From positions 1,302,001 to 1,366,000 of the forward strand of contig OZ244039.1 of the NCBI GenBank assembly GCA_965215225.1: a DNA stretch of 64,000 nt, in the 5' to 3' direction. The notes under the pieces were generated by a model. That model saw only the letters and a program-made list of their open reading frames with translations, was not told where the DNA came from and ran no database searches. The first letter of the stretch is position 1, and every line of letters begins with the position of its first letter. Origin of the DNA: G965215225 sp965215225. GTDB taxonomy: Bacteria; Pseudomonadota; Gammaproteobacteria; CBDBNL01; JAAOII01. Position numbers and translations under genes: made by a program. Positions 8,429 through 17,604 of the stretch are shown here, piece after piece.

Positions 8429-8480
8429 TCGGTGATAAAATCACCGACAAAATATAGTATATGAATTCGCTCGAGCGGAT
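8429..8480 (+). promoter_or_regulatory. Promoter and twin operator of the intact binding-protein/iol operon
   Basis: A perfect palindrome TCGGTGAT-AAA-ATCACCGA lies at 8429-8447, followed by a -10-like TATAGT at 8453-8458 and a second perfect palindrome CGCTCGAGCG at 8468-8477. The 10-bp core with a central CG is the form commonly bound by LacI-family regulators. Both sites are conserved in the two decayed copies, where the spacing to TATAGT is nearly the same. No regulator gene for this operon is visible in the window. Confidence 0.65.
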
Positions 8481-8515
8481 TTCATTTCATTAATTACAAT
8501 AATGAGGAAATTAGT

Positions 8516-9439
8516 ATGAAAAAACTTTTATCTATATTGGCATTAAGTCTTGCTATGGTATCAGGGACTGCTTTTGCAGCCGCTAATATCATAGTGGTCA
8601 GCCATGGCCAAGCGAATGACCCTTTTTGGAGCATAGTTAAGGCTGGTGTAGACCAAGGGGCAAGAGATGCCAAGGCAAAAGTTCGCTATACCGCGCCATC
8701 TACCTTTGATATGGTGGAAATGGCAAGGTTGATTGATGTGGCAGTTGCTCAAAACCCAGATGGCATAGTTGTCTCCATTCCAGATGGAGATGCTCTAGGC
8801 CCTTCAATTAGGCGGGCTGTAGCAGCTGGAATCCCTGTCATTTCAATGAACTCAGGCAGTGATGTCTATAAGTCTTTAGGTGTTCAAGCCCATGTAGGTC
8901 AGACTGAATATGAAGCTGGTCTAGGTGGTGGCGAAAGAATGAAAGCAGAAGGGGTTACTAATGCTCTATGTGTCAACCATGAGGTTGGTAATGTAGCATT
9001 GGATCTCCGCTGTGAAGGTTTCGCTAAGGGCTTAGGTGGAAATGTGAGGGTGCTTGCTACCAGCAATGATCCTACCTCGGTTAAGAATGCTGTGCTTGGA
9101 GCTTTGAGCGCCGATTCTGGTGTTGATGGTATTTTGACACTAGGACCCCTCTCTGCTCTTCCTACTTTGGAAGCATTAGAGCAGTCTGGCAGGCTAGCAT
9201 CAATAAAGCTGGGTTCTTTTGACCTAGCCGCTGAAACCTTGGCTGCTACGGCTGAGGGCAAGATGACTTTTCTTATTGACCAACAACCAGTTATTCAAGG
9301 CTATTTGCCTGTAGTGATGTTGGCAAAGAATGAGGCATGGAAGACTATTCCAAGTGGTCTAGTGCTGACGGGTCCTGGATTCGTTACCCAAGACAATGCC
9401 GCTCAGGTTATTGCCCTTTCTAAGAGAGGTTTAAGGTAA
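8516..9439 (+). CDS. Periplasmic sugar/inositol-binding protein of an ABC importer
   Basis: A 307-residue type I periplasmic binding protein (Peripla_BP_4, RbsB/FrcB-like). A signal peptide of about 21 residues ends at GTAFA. The mature protein begins ANIIVVSHGQANDPFW, the usual first strand and ligand aromatic of this family, and continues with the hinge motifs DGIVVSIPDGDALG and IPVISMNSG. It captures the sugar in the periplasm and delivers it to the permease encoded next. Position at the head of an iol operon suggests myo-inositol or a related cyclitol, but sequence alone does not fix the ligand. It is the only complete member of a tandem set of three. A hairpin terminator separates it from the permease gene. 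Confidence 0.85.
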   Translation: MKKLLSILALSLAMVSGTAFAAANIIVVSHGQANDPFWSIVKAGVDQGARDAKAKVRYTAPSTFDMVEMARLIDVAVAQNPDGIVVSIPDGDALGPSIRRAVAAGIPVISMNSGSDVYKSLGVQAHVGQTEYEAGLGGGERMKAEGVTNALCVNHEVGNVALDLRCEGFAKGLGGNVRVLATSNDPTSVKNAVLGALSADSGVDGILTLGPLSALPTLEALEQSGRLASIKLGSFDLAAETLAATAEGKMTFLIDQQPVIQGYLPVVMLAKNEAWKTIPSGLVLTGPGFVTQDNAAQVIALSKRGLR

Positions 9440-9452
9440 TCTTTTTACTATT

Positions 9453-9483
9453 AAGAGGAGAGTTAATACTCTCCTCTTTTTTT
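9453..9483 (+). terminator. Intra-operon hairpin terminator/attenuator
   Basis: A 10-bp perfect stem (AAGAGGAGAG / CTCTCCTCTT) around a TTAATA loop is followed by a run of T. It stands 14 bases after the binding-protein stop and 20 before the permease start, so it probably lets excess binding-protein message accumulate relative to the rest of the operon. Confidence 0.8.
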
Positions 9484-9503
9484 ATTTAATTTAGGAGAGA
9501 AAA

Positions 9504-10640
9504 ATGAATGAAGAGAATCGTCAAGCTGCCGAGTCACAGGATGAACGCGTTCGCGAAGTAGCCTGGTATAAAGGACTTTTAAACCGACCGGAACTAGGTG
9601 CTCTTGGTGGGGCTATCTTAGTTTTTCTATTTTTTGGCACACTGGATCTGGTTGGGGCTGCCAATGGGATGTTTACTGCTTTAGGAGCGATTAGTTTTCT
9701 TGAGTGGTCAGCAGAGCTGGGTATCATCGCGGTTGCTGCCTCTTTGCTGATGATTGGCGGTGAATTTGATCTTTCGGTAGGTTCAATGATTGGCTTTGCT
9801 GGTGTGTGTATTGCTATACCCACAGTCATGTGGGGTTGGCCTCTCACGGTTTCCATCCTCTTTACTTTTGTTGTTGCTGTTTGTGTCGGCTATGTGAATG
9901 GTATGTTGGTTATTAAAACCAAGTTGCCTTCTTTCATAGTAACTCTTGCTATGCTATATATATTACGAGGGCTGACCATTGCTTTAACCAGACTATTTAC
10001 CGGCCGCACTCAAATTGGGGGTTTGCGCGAACATATTGAGGGAGATATCTTGGCAGAGTTCTTTTCAGCAAAGCTTTTTCAATGGTTCTTTAACCTCTTA
10101 GCTGAATGGGATCTGATAACAACCATAACAAACGTTGATGGAGTTCAGCAGCCTATAGTAACCGGCATTCCCATCTCAGTATTTTTATGGATTGGCATTA
10201 CCATCTTGGCGACCTGGGTGCTATTACGCACCAAGTTCGGCAACTGGATATTTGCCTCTGGTGGCGATGCCAATGCGGCTCGCAATGTTGGTGTTCCGGT
10301 GGATAGGGTGAAGATTACCCTTTTCATTGTTACGGCTTGTGCGGCAACGATTTTTGCTTGTGTTCAAGTCATGGGTTCAGGCTCAGCCGATACCCAAAGA
10401 GGAGTGCTTAAAGAGTTTGAAGCCATCATAGCGACGGTCATAGGCGGAACTCTATTGACTGGCGGTTATGGTAGCGCGGTAGGAGCTGCCCTTGGCGCTT
10501 TGATCTTCGGCACAGTTCAAGCGGGAATTTTCTATACTGGTATAGATACCGATTGGTTCAAGGTCTTTCTTGGTTTGATGATGCTGATTGCAGTGATTTT
10601 TAATAACTTTATTCGTAAAAGAGTAACTGAAGCGAGGTAA
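9504..10640 (+). CDS. Sugar ABC importer permease (RbsC/FrcC type)
   Basis: A 378-residue inner-membrane protein with about ten hydrophobic segments, of the BPD_transp_2 family. Typical blocks are the EWSAELGIIAVAASLLMIGGEFDLSVGSM region in the first third, a GYVNGMLVIKTKLPSFIVTLA loop for ATPase contact, GDANAARNVGVPVDRVK, and the late EFEAIIATVIGGTLLTGGYGS segment. It forms the pore for the sugar bound by the preceding protein. The start ATG at 9504 has AGGAGAG immediately upstream. The insertion around residues 170-215 is longer than in RbsC but is common in FrcC-type permeases. Confidence 0.88.
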   Translation: MNEENRQAAESQDERVREVAWYKGLLNRPELGALGGAILVFLFFGTLDLVGAANGMFTALGAISFLEWSAELGIIAVAASLLMIGGEFDLSVGSMIGFAGVCIAIPTVMWGWPLTVSILFTFVVAVCVGYVNGMLVIKTKLPSFIVTLAMLYILRGLTIALTRLFTGRTQIGGLREHIEGDILAEFFSAKLFQWFFNLLAEWDLITTITNVDGVQQPIVTGIPISVFLWIGITILATWVLLRTKFGNWIFASGGDANAARNVGVPVDRVKITLFIVTACAATIFACVQVMGSGSADTQRGVLKEFEAIIATVIGGTLLTGGYGSAVGAALGALIFGTVQAGIFYTGIDTDWFKVFLGLMMLIAVIFNNFIRKRVTEAR

Positions 10641-10645
10641 ATATT

Positions 10646-11452
10646 ATGGCAAAACTACTTGTTGAGTTTAAGAATGTAAGCAAATTCTTTGGCTCGGTTA
10701 TTGCATTGAAGAATGTCTCTTTCAAGGTTTATGAAGGAGGCGTTGTCTGTTGTTTGTTAGGGGATAATGGGGCAGGAAAATCTACCCTAATAAAGATTCT
10801 TTCAGGAGTGCATAAACCGGACGAAGGTGAGATGTCCGTTTTGGGAAAAAAGGTAGAGTTTGATTCACCGCGCGAAGCCCTGGATATGGGCATAGGTGTG
10901 GTTTATCAGGATCTGGCTCTGATTCCCTTGATGAGCGTTACCCGCAACTTTTTTATGGGACGAGAGCCTACCAAGAGCTTTGGTCCTTTTAAGGTTCTTG
11001 ATATGGAAAAGGCGGACACTATTGCGCGCGAACGGATGGCGGATATAGGCATCAGGATTCGCGATCCAAGCCAAGCGGTCGGCACCATGTCAGGTGGTGA
11101 GCGGCAGTGTTTGGCAATTGCCCGCGCCATCTATTTTGGTGCTAAGGTGCTTATTTTGGATGAGCCAACCGCGGCCCTTGGGGTCAAGCAGTCCAGTCTT
11201 GTTCTTAAATTTGTTGCCAGGGCGCGCCAACGGGGCATAGGAGTTATTTTGATAACCCACAATGTTCATCATGCCTTTCCGATTGCTGATAGCTTTACTA
11301 TTCTCAATCGTGGCCAGAGCCTAGGTTTCTATGAGAAGAAATCTGTTTCACGGGAGAAGATCCTTGAGATGATGGCAGGCGGCGCTGAATTAAAAGAGCT
11401 TGAGGAGGAATTACAGGAAATTAATCGAACTACTAAAAAGGCTGCTAAGTAG
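10646..11452 (+). CDS. Sugar ABC importer ATPase, single-domain (FrcA type)
   Basis: A 268-residue ATPase with one nucleotide-binding domain: Walker A GDNGAGKST near residue 40, the Q-loop at VVYQDLAL, signature SGGERQ, Walker B VLILDEPTAAL and the switch histidine in LITHNVHH. Ribose-type importers usually have two fused ATPase domains of about 500 residues. The single-domain form here matches FrcA, so two copies should dimerise under the permease. It starts 6 bases after the permease stop with a tight operon arrangement. Confidence 0.88.
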   Translation: MAKLLVEFKNVSKFFGSVIALKNVSFKVYEGGVVCCLLGDNGAGKSTLIKILSGVHKPDEGEMSVLGKKVEFDSPREALDMGIGVVYQDLALIPLMSVTRNFFMGREPTKSFGPFKVLDMEKADTIARERMADIGIRIRDPSQAVGTMSGGERQCLAIARAIYFGAKVLILDEPTAALGVKQSSLVLKFVARARQRGIGVILITHNVHHAFPIADSFTILNRGQSLGFYEKKSVSREKILEMMAGGAELKELEEELQEINRTTKKAAK

Positions 11453-11484
11453 TTGAGTTGTCTTCTTGTTAGTTTGGGCGATTA

Positions 11485-12615
11485 GTGGCTAAACCGGTTA
11501 TTAATCTTGGCATTCTGGGCGCTGGTTATATAGCTAGAGCCCATGCCATTGCTTTTCGTTCGGCAGCCGAGGTAATGGATCTGCCGCTAGAGGTTCGGTT
11601 GCATTCTGTCTGTTCTAATATTAAGGAGGAGGTGGAAATTTTTGCTGCTCGTTTTAACTGCGTGCGCTCCTATATTGATTGGCAAGATCTAGTAAAGGAT
11701 GAGCAGGTGGATGCAATAGTGATAGGAACGCCACCTCATCTTCACTTTCCTCAAGCATTGGCAGCCCTAGAACATCATAAACATATCTTGTGTGAAAAGC
11801 CGGTTGCAATGAATAGAGCTGAATGCCAGCAGCTCTATGAAAAAGCGAAACAGAACAGTTTATGTCATGCAGTAGGACTAACCTATCTCGCCAATCCCGG
11901 TATGTTCTTGGTGAAAGAGCTAATCGAAGAGAAGGTCTTGGGGGATATCTATTCTTTTGCTGGTTATTTTAATGAAGACCATCTATCAGATCCTGCCACA
12001 GCTTTCCATTGGCATTGTGATAAGGAGGTAGCCGGTCATGGCACATTAAATGACCTGGGCTATCACATCTTGGGCTATCTTGTCTATCTATTTGGTATGC
12101 CTCAACAAGTGCTTGCCTATCGTCAGACCAAGGTGAATAGAAGGCGGACCGCCGATGGCGCTATGCGTCAGGTAACCAGTGATGATATGACGAGCGGGCT
12201 GATTAAGTATCCAAATTTTAGCGGTATGATCCAAGTCAGTCGGGTAGCAACTGGTAGAGATCAATTTCTTCAACTTGAGATTAACGGCAGCAAAGGGGGA
12301 TTGGTAATAGATATGGAGAAGATGAATGAGGTCAGCCTTTACTTGTTGCAGCAAGATAAATCTTTAGAGGGTTATAAACGGATACCAGTTGGTTATGACC
12401 ATAAATACTATAAGTATTTTTGCCCAGCAGCAGGTCATGGCATGAGCTTTAATGACTTTGTAACTGTTCAAGCCGGTTGCTTTTTGGCTTCTATTTGTGA
12501 TAAGAAGAGACAACCAGTTGCCGACCTTGAGTTAGGGCTGAAGGTTCAAACCCTTGTTGATGCCCTCGGGCATTCATCGGATAATCACTGTTGGGTTGAT
12601 CTTGCTGACTTCTGA
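11485..12615 (+). CDS. Gfo/Idh/MocA-family cyclitol or sugar dehydrogenase (first of pair)
   Basis: A 376-residue NAD(P)-dependent oxidoreductase. The N-terminal Rossmann fold shows GILGAGYIARAHAIAF, the catalytic lysine lies in the family motif CEKPVAMN, and a downstream conserved histidine lies in LNDLGYHILGYL. It starts with GTG at 11485, and its stop overlaps the next gene's ATG in the sequence TGATG. Length and sequence are close to those of its neighbour, so the two arose by tandem duplication. In an inositol operon such enzymes oxidise other inositol stereoisomers or process keto intermediates; the exact substrate is unknown. Confidence 0.82.
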   Translation: MAKPVINLGILGAGYIARAHAIAFRSAAEVMDLPLEVRLHSVCSNIKEEVEIFAARFNCVRSYIDWQDLVKDEQVDAIVIGTPPHLHFPQALAALEHHKHILCEKPVAMNRAECQQLYEKAKQNSLCHAVGLTYLANPGMFLVKELIEEKVLGDIYSFAGYFNEDHLSDPATAFHWHCDKEVAGHGTLNDLGYHILGYLVYLFGMPQQVLAYRQTKVNRRRTADGAMRQVTSDDMTSGLIKYPNFSGMIQVSRVATGRDQFLQLEINGSKGGLVIDMEKMNEVSLYLLQQDKSLEGYKRIPVGYDHKYYKYFCPAAGHGMSFNDFVTVQAGCFLASICDKKRQPVADLELGLKVQTLVDALGHSSDNHCWVDLADF

Positions 12616-13745
12616 TGTCCCGTCCAATTATTAAGCTCGGCATATTGGGAACTGGCTTTATTGCTCGTTCTTTCGCCATGTCATTTGTGGCTGCCCCTAA
12701 GACATTGGATCTGGCTGTAGATGTATCATTGGAAGCGGTTGCCTCTCATAGTGATGAGCGGGCGAGCGCCTTCGCCAAGCGATTTAATGTTCGCAAAACC
12801 TATACCGACTGGAAGGAATTAATAGCCGATGAGGAAGTGGATCTAGTGATAGTGGCGACTAAGGATTATGAGCATTATGTTCAGGCTATGGCAGTTCTGG
12901 CGGCTAAGAAGCACTTGTTGTGTGAGAAACCCATTGCTATGACACTCAGCGAGTGTGAAACCATGGTTGATGTGGCTGACAAGAGTGGCGTCAAGCATGC
13001 AGTAGGCTTTACTTATCTGGCTAATCCGCTTATGCCTTTTACGCGAGACCTGATTGAACAGGGTTCGTTAGGCGAGATCTATTCTTTTAGTGGGTTTGCC
13101 AATGAGGATGCGCTATGCGACCCACAGACTCCCTATACTTGGCGATGTGATAACAAGCTTGCTTGCTATGGCACTAGCGCAGATCTTGGTTATCACTTTC
13201 TTGCCCAGATGATCTATCTGCTGGGAGACCCAATTGAAGTAGCTGCTTGTCGCGAGATAGGAGTCCCTGAGCGGCCGAATGAAAAGGGGGAGCTGTTGCC
13301 CGTCACAACGGATGGGATGATAAACGGGGTGATTCGCTATGCCAATGGAGTGAGCGGTAGCTTTCAAGCAAGTAAGCTATGCACTGGTCGTAAGCTCTAT
13401 CATCGTATTGAGATTCATGGTTCTAAAGGAGCGGTGCTAATGGATTTGGAGGATATCAATACAGTTAATGTTTATCTAAGAGAGAATAGTCGGCGACTGG
13501 CCGGTTATAAAAGAATTATGGCAGGTAGCGCCCATCCTCCTTATGGGTATTTTTGCCCTGCTGATGGCCATGGGTTGGGATTTAATGATTTCATTACTAT
13601 TCAAGCAGCCGCTCTATTGGACGCAATTCATAAGGACGACTCTGAGGTTATCGCCGACCTGACCATGGGGCTAAGAGTCCATCGGGTCTTGGATTCATTG
13701 ATAAGAGCTGCCGATAGTCTCAAATGGATTAAGGTTTCGGCATAG
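12615..13745 (+). CDS. Gfo/Idh/MocA-family cyclitol or sugar dehydrogenase (second of pair)
   Basis: Also 376 residues, clearly paralogous with the preceding protein across the whole length. The NAD-binding motif is GILGTGFIARSFAMSF, the catalytic motif CEKPIAMT and the histidine motif ADLGYHFLAQM. Both share an unusual YFCPADGHG/YFCPAAGHG segment near the C-terminus, which marks a distinct subfamily. The partners may form a hetero-oligomer or handle two isomers. Translation is coupled to the upstream gene by a one-base start/stop overlap, and iolC follows after one base. Confidence 0.82.
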   Translation: MSRPIIKLGILGTGFIARSFAMSFVAAPKTLDLAVDVSLEAVASHSDERASAFAKRFNVRKTYTDWKELIADEEVDLVIVATKDYEHYVQAMAVLAAKKHLLCEKPIAMTLSECETMVDVADKSGVKHAVGFTYLANPLMPFTRDLIEQGSLGEIYSFSGFANEDALCDPQTPYTWRCDNKLACYGTSADLGYHFLAQMIYLLGDPIEVAACREIGVPERPNEKGELLPVTTDGMINGVIRYANGVSGSFQASKLCTGRKLYHRIEIHGSKGAVLMDLEDINTVNVYLRENSRRLAGYKRIMAGSAHPPYGYFCPADGHGLGFNDFITIQAAALLDAIHKDDSEVIADLTMGLRVHRVLDSLIRAADSLKWIKVSA

Positions 13746-13746
13746 G

Positions 13747-15768
13747 ATGGAAAAGACTTATGATTTGCTCAGCATAGGTCGTTGTGGGGTAGACCTCTAT
13801 GGTGACCAATGGGGTAGCCGCTTGGAAGAGGTTTCGTCTTTCAGTAAATCGGTTGGGGGATGTCCGGCCAACATAGCCATAGGAACTGCGCGTCTTGGCT
13901 TAAGGGTGGCTATGATTACGCGAGTGGGTGATGAACAGATGGGGCGCTATGTATGTGAGACCATGGCAGCCGAAGGCATTGATACCTCTTATATCATCAG
14001 CGATAGCAAAAGGCTAACTACGGTGGTCTTTCTTAGCATTCGCGATGAGCAGACATTTCCACTGCTTTTCTACCGCCAAAATTGTGCCGACATGGCCTTA
14101 TGTGAAGAGGATATAAAAGAAGAAGCCATCGCGCGAAGTCGCGCCATCTTATTGAGCGGAGTTCATCTATCAACACCGTCCACGGCCAAGGCATGCTTTG
14201 CTGCTATTCGGTTGGCGAAGAAGCACAAGAGTCGGATTATTTTTGATATAGATTATCGACCTACCTTATGGGGTCTTACCGGCTTGGGAGAGGGGGAAAG
14301 CCGTTATGTTGAGTCAGCAGAGGTTACCCAAAATATTCAAACTCTATTACCAGAATGTGATCTGATTGTTGGGACCGAAGAAGAGTTCAATATAGCCGGC
14401 GGTAGTCAAACTATTCACAAGTCATTAGAAGCAGTCCGTTCTATCAGTTCGGCAGTTTTCGTTTATAAGATGGGAGCGCAGGGTTGCTGCGTGGTGCCAG
14501 ACCAGGTGCCGAAGGAATTTCGCCCGACTGGCAGACCTTTTGCTGTCAAAATACTAAATACCATAGGGGCTGGCGATGGATTTATGAGCGGCTTTTTGCG
14601 CGGTTATCTTACCGACCAAAGTTGGGAAACCTGTGCTACCTGGGGCAATGCGGCTGGCGCCCTAGTGGTGACTCGTCATGCCTGTTCGCCAGAATCGCCC
14701 AGCTGGGAAGAGTTACAATTCTTCCTTGACCAGCACTCTAAACTGCCCTCCCGTCCTGATGAAGATTCTTGGTTTCGTCATCTCCACCATGCGACCAATA
14801 GACATGGCCAGTGGCATAATTTGCGTATCTTGGCATTTGATCATCGTATACAACTGGAGGCTATGGCACGAGCGGCGAAAAAACCTATGGAGGCTATTTG
14901 CCATGCCAAAGGGCTAATATTTCAAGCCTTTCGCCAGCTGGTAGAAGAACAAGATGGACAGGATAGGGGGCAGAATGGGCCGAATGGGCGGAATGGGGGA
15001 CAGGATGGGCAGGATAGGGGGCAGAATGGACAGGATAGGGGGCAGAATGGGCAGAATGGGCCGAATAAGGGAGGAGAGTTCGGTTTGCTCTGTGATCACC
15101 TCTATGGTGAAGACATATTAAGAGAGGCACCTAAGGACTGGTGGGTAGCTAGACCAGTAGAGAAGCCTCAATCGCGCCCGATTGATTTTGATTTCACTAC
15201 TGATCTAAGTGAAGCGGTTCGCCATTTTCCTACTAGGCATATAGTCAAATGCTTGTTCTTTCATCATAGTCGCGATCATGAGGAATTGAGAAGGCTTCAG
15301 CTAAGACGGATTCGCCGTCTCTATGATATATGTATGGCTACCCGTCATGAACTACTTCTTGAACTGATTCCGCCGCCTACAATGGATGCAGATGAACTAG
15401 AAGTCAGTCGCGGAATGGAGCAAGTATATAAAGAAGGTATTTTTCCTGCCTGGTGGAAGCTGGCTGCCTTTCCTTCTCAAGTAGGGTGGGATGCAGTGGC
15501 AAGGATACTAGCCACCTATGACGAGCATTGTCGTGGCGTTCTCTTGTTAGGTTTGGCTAAGGATATCCAAATCCTCCAGCAAGAGTTCGCTTTGGCGGCA
15601 AAACAGCAGTGTTGTAAAGGCTTTGCAATAGGAAGAAGTATTTTTGCTAAGCCCTGTGAGTCTTGGTTTAATGGTAATCAGGATGATGACACCACTATAG
15701 AAGAGATAAAACAGAATTTCACTAAAATTATTAATTATTGGGAGTCATGTAGAAGTGAAAACTATTAG
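13747..15768 (+). CDS. iolC: 5-dehydro-2-deoxygluconokinase fused to DUF2090 aldolase-like domain
   Basis: A 673-residue two-domain protein. Residues about 1-330 are a PfkB/ribokinase-type kinase (VGGCPANIAIG near the start, and NTIGAGDGFMSGF carrying the catalytic aspartate). It phosphorylates 5-dehydro-2-deoxy-D-gluconate. Residues about 345-673 are DUF2090, found fused to IolC in many proteobacteria and thought to act as the following aldolase; AFDHRIQLEAMA and the final block with GLAKDIQILQQEFALAA are characteristic. An insertion of about 45 residues made of QDG/RGQNG/PNG repeats interrupts DUF2090 near residues 400-440, just before EFGLLCDHLYGEDIL. Its stop overlaps the start of iolD by 14 bases. 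Confidence 0.88.
   Translation: MEKTYDLLSIGRCGVDLYGDQWGSRLEEVSSFSKSVGGCPANIAIGTARLGLRVAMITRVGDEQMGRYVCETMAAEGIDTSYIISDSKRLTTVVFLSIRDEQTFPLLFYRQNCADMALCEEDIKEEAIARSRAILLSGVHLSTPSTAKACFAAIRLAKKHKSRIIFDIDYRPTLWGLTGLGEGESRYVESAEVTQNIQTLLPECDLIVGTEEEFNIAGGSQTIHKSLEAVRSISSAVFVYKMGAQGCCVVPDQVPKEFRPTGRPFAVKILNTIGAGDGFMSGFLRGYLTDQSWETCATWGNAAGALVVTRHACSPESPSWEELQFFLDQHSKLPSRPDEDSWFRHLHHATNRHGQWHNLRILAFDHRIQLEAMARAAKKPMEAICHAKGLIFQAFRQLVEEQDGQDRGQNGPNGRNGGQDGQDRGQNGQDRGQNGQNGPNKGGEFGLLCDHLYGEDILREAPKDWWVARPVEKPQSRPIDFDFTTDLSEAVRHFPTRHIVKCLFFHHSRDHEELRRLQLRRIRRLYDICMATRHELLLELIPPPTMDADELEVSRGMEQVYKEGIFPAWWKLAAFPSQVGWDAVARILATYDEHCRGVLLLGLAKDIQILQQEFALAAKQQCCKGFAIGRSIFAKPCESWFNGNQDDDTTIEEIKQNFTKIINYWESCRSENY
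14950..15068 (+). repeat. Coding minisatellite inside iolC
   Basis: Purine-rich units related to CAGGATAGGGGGCAGAATGG recur five to six times in frame and encode the Gln/Asp/Gly/Asn linker of IolC. Units differ in length by multiples of three. This points to slippage-driven expansion under reading-frame constraint. Confidence 0.75.
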
Positions 15769-17602
15769 ATTAACTATGGCGCAAGCATTGGTTCGCTATA
15801 TCGTCAATCAGAAGATTATCATAGCTGGTAAGACGGAGCCATTGTTTGCTGGCGCTTTTGCTATTTTCGGTCATGGCAATGTGGCTGGATTGGGGGAAGC
15901 GCTTTTTCAGGCAAGGCGCTCCTTGCCTACCTATCGTGGTCATAACGAACAGACCATGGCGCACAGCGCAATCGCCTATGCCAAAGCAATGAGGCGGCGC
16001 CAGATGATGCTATGCACCAGTTCCATAGGGCCGGGTGCAACCAATATGGTAACGGCGGCTGCCCTTGCTTATGTAAATAGATTGCCAATCCTCTTTTTGC
16101 CCGGCGATATATTTGCCACTCGCCAACCAGACCCTGTCTTACAACAATCTGAAAGTGAAATAGACCCGACCATTTCGGTGAATGATTGCTTTCGGCCAGT
16201 GTCTCGCTATTGGGACCGAATTACCCGTCCAGAGCAGCTATTGCAAAGCTTACCTCAAGCGATTGCTACTTTGCTAGACCCAGCCAAATGCGGTCCTGTC
16301 ACTCTTTCTTTACCTCAGGATGTGCAAGGCTATGCCTATGATTATCCGGCCAGCTTTTTCACTTCACGAACCCATGCTGTTCGCCGCCCACCACCAGAAG
16401 ACCGAGAGCTTATGGAAGTGGTTGATACCATTAAGAAGGCGAAGAAACCTTTTTTGATTGCTGGTGGAGGTGTGCTCTATTCACAAGCGGAAAGAGAATT
16501 GACCAGCTTTGTTACCAAGCACAAGATTCCAGCTGGCGAGACTCAAGCGGGCAGAGGGAGTCTATTGTGGGCCAATCCATTCAATTTGGGCGCGGTTGGA
16601 GTGACTGGCACTAGCGCGACTAATACCTTGGCTAAGCAAGCGGATGTTATTATTGCGGTTGGGACTAGATTACAGGACTTTACCACTGGTTCTTGGTCCT
16701 TGTTTCAAGGGCGAAACTTAAAGCTGATACAGCTTAATGTGAACCTAATGGATTTGACTAAGCATCATTCATTACCACTTCTTGCTGATGCTCAGACTGG
16801 TCTTAAGCTGATCTCACAAAAGATTGGTTCATGGACTTCGCCATCTAGCTGGCAGAGGCTTGCTCAAAGAGAGAAGGAAAAGTGGGCGAAGACATCGGCA
16901 CGTATTTGTGCTCCTAAGAAGACTGGTCGCCCCAGTGATGCTCAGGTAGTAGAAGTAGTGCAGCAGTTTGCTAATGACAAGACAACAGTGGTTTGCGCTG
17001 CCGGTAGTTTGCCGGCTGAGCTTCATAAGCATTGGCGTTCTAAGACTCACAGTAGTTATCATGTTGAATATGGTTATTCCTGTATGGGATATGAGATTGC
17101 TGGCGGTATGGGCGTGAAGATGGCGCAGCCAGAGCGAGAAATAGTGGTGGTGGTGGGCGATGGCAGCTATCTGATGCACAATTCGGAACTTGCAACTTCC
17201 ATTATGTTGGGATATAAGATTATTCTTGTTGTTTTAGATAATCGCGGCTTTGGCTGTATTAATCGTTTACAACAGGCTTGCGGCGGCGAGCCGTTTAATA
17301 ATCTGTTAGAGCATAAGAATACTATTCACAAGCTGAATAACCCGATTGATTTTGTTCAACATGCCGACTCCTTGGGAGCGGACACGGAGAAGGTTTCCCA
17401 TCTTAGCGAATTGCCCAATGCCCTAAAACAAGCGCGGATGAGCAAACTCAGCTATGTTATAGTCATAGATACTGACCCAAATATTACTACCAGTGAAGGT
17501 AGTAGTTGGTGGGAGGTGGGGATGCCACAGGTATCAATGCGCGCTCAGGTGAAGAAGGCATATCGAACACAGCAGCAAGGCAAACAAGAGCAAAGGTACT
17601 AA
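15755..17602 (+). CDS. iolD: 3D-(3,5/4)-trihydroxycyclohexane-1,2-dione hydrolase
   Basis: A 615-residue thiamine-diphosphate enzyme that opens the six-carbon ring of the inositol intermediate to give 5-deoxyglucuronate. The three ThDP-family domains are present: the N-terminal PYR domain with the catalytic glutamate region (YRGHNEQTMAHSAIAYAKA), a central domain, and a C-terminal PP domain with the cofactor motif GDGSYLMHNSELATS followed by NRGFGCI. GTG at 15755 is the start and lies within the end of iolC. Family lengths are about 610-640. The operon order C-D-E-G supports the call. Confidence 0.92.
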   Translation: MKTIRLTMAQALVRYIVNQKIIIAGKTEPLFAGAFAIFGHGNVAGLGEALFQARRSLPTYRGHNEQTMAHSAIAYAKAMRRRQMMLCTSSIGPGATNMVTAAALAYVNRLPILFLPGDIFATRQPDPVLQQSESEIDPTISVNDCFRPVSRYWDRITRPEQLLQSLPQAIATLLDPAKCGPVTLSLPQDVQGYAYDYPASFFTSRTHAVRRPPPEDRELMEVVDTIKKAKKPFLIAGGGVLYSQAERELTSFVTKHKIPAGETQAGRGSLLWANPFNLGAVGVTGTSATNTLAKQADVIIAVGTRLQDFTTGSWSLFQGRNLKLIQLNVNLMDLTKHHSLPLLADAQTGLKLISQKIGSWTSPSSWQRLAQREKEKWAKTSARICAPKKTGRPSDAQVVEVVQQFANDKTTVVCAAGSLPAELHKHWRSKTHSSYHVEYGYSCMGYEIAGGMGVKMAQPEREIVVVVGDGSYLMHNSELATSIMLGYKIILVVLDNRGFGCINRLQQACGGEPFNNLLEHKNTIHKLNNPIDFVQHADSLGADTEKVSHLSELPNALKQARMSKLSYVIVIDTDPNITTSEGSSWWEVGMPQVSMRAQVKKAYRTQQQGKQEQRY

Positions 17603-17604
17603 TT

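Noticed and set aside
14894..15130. Minus-strand frame rich in His/Ser/Ala/Pro opposite the IolC linker
   Set aside because: An antisense reading of the coding minisatellite; no start context and no similarity to any known family.
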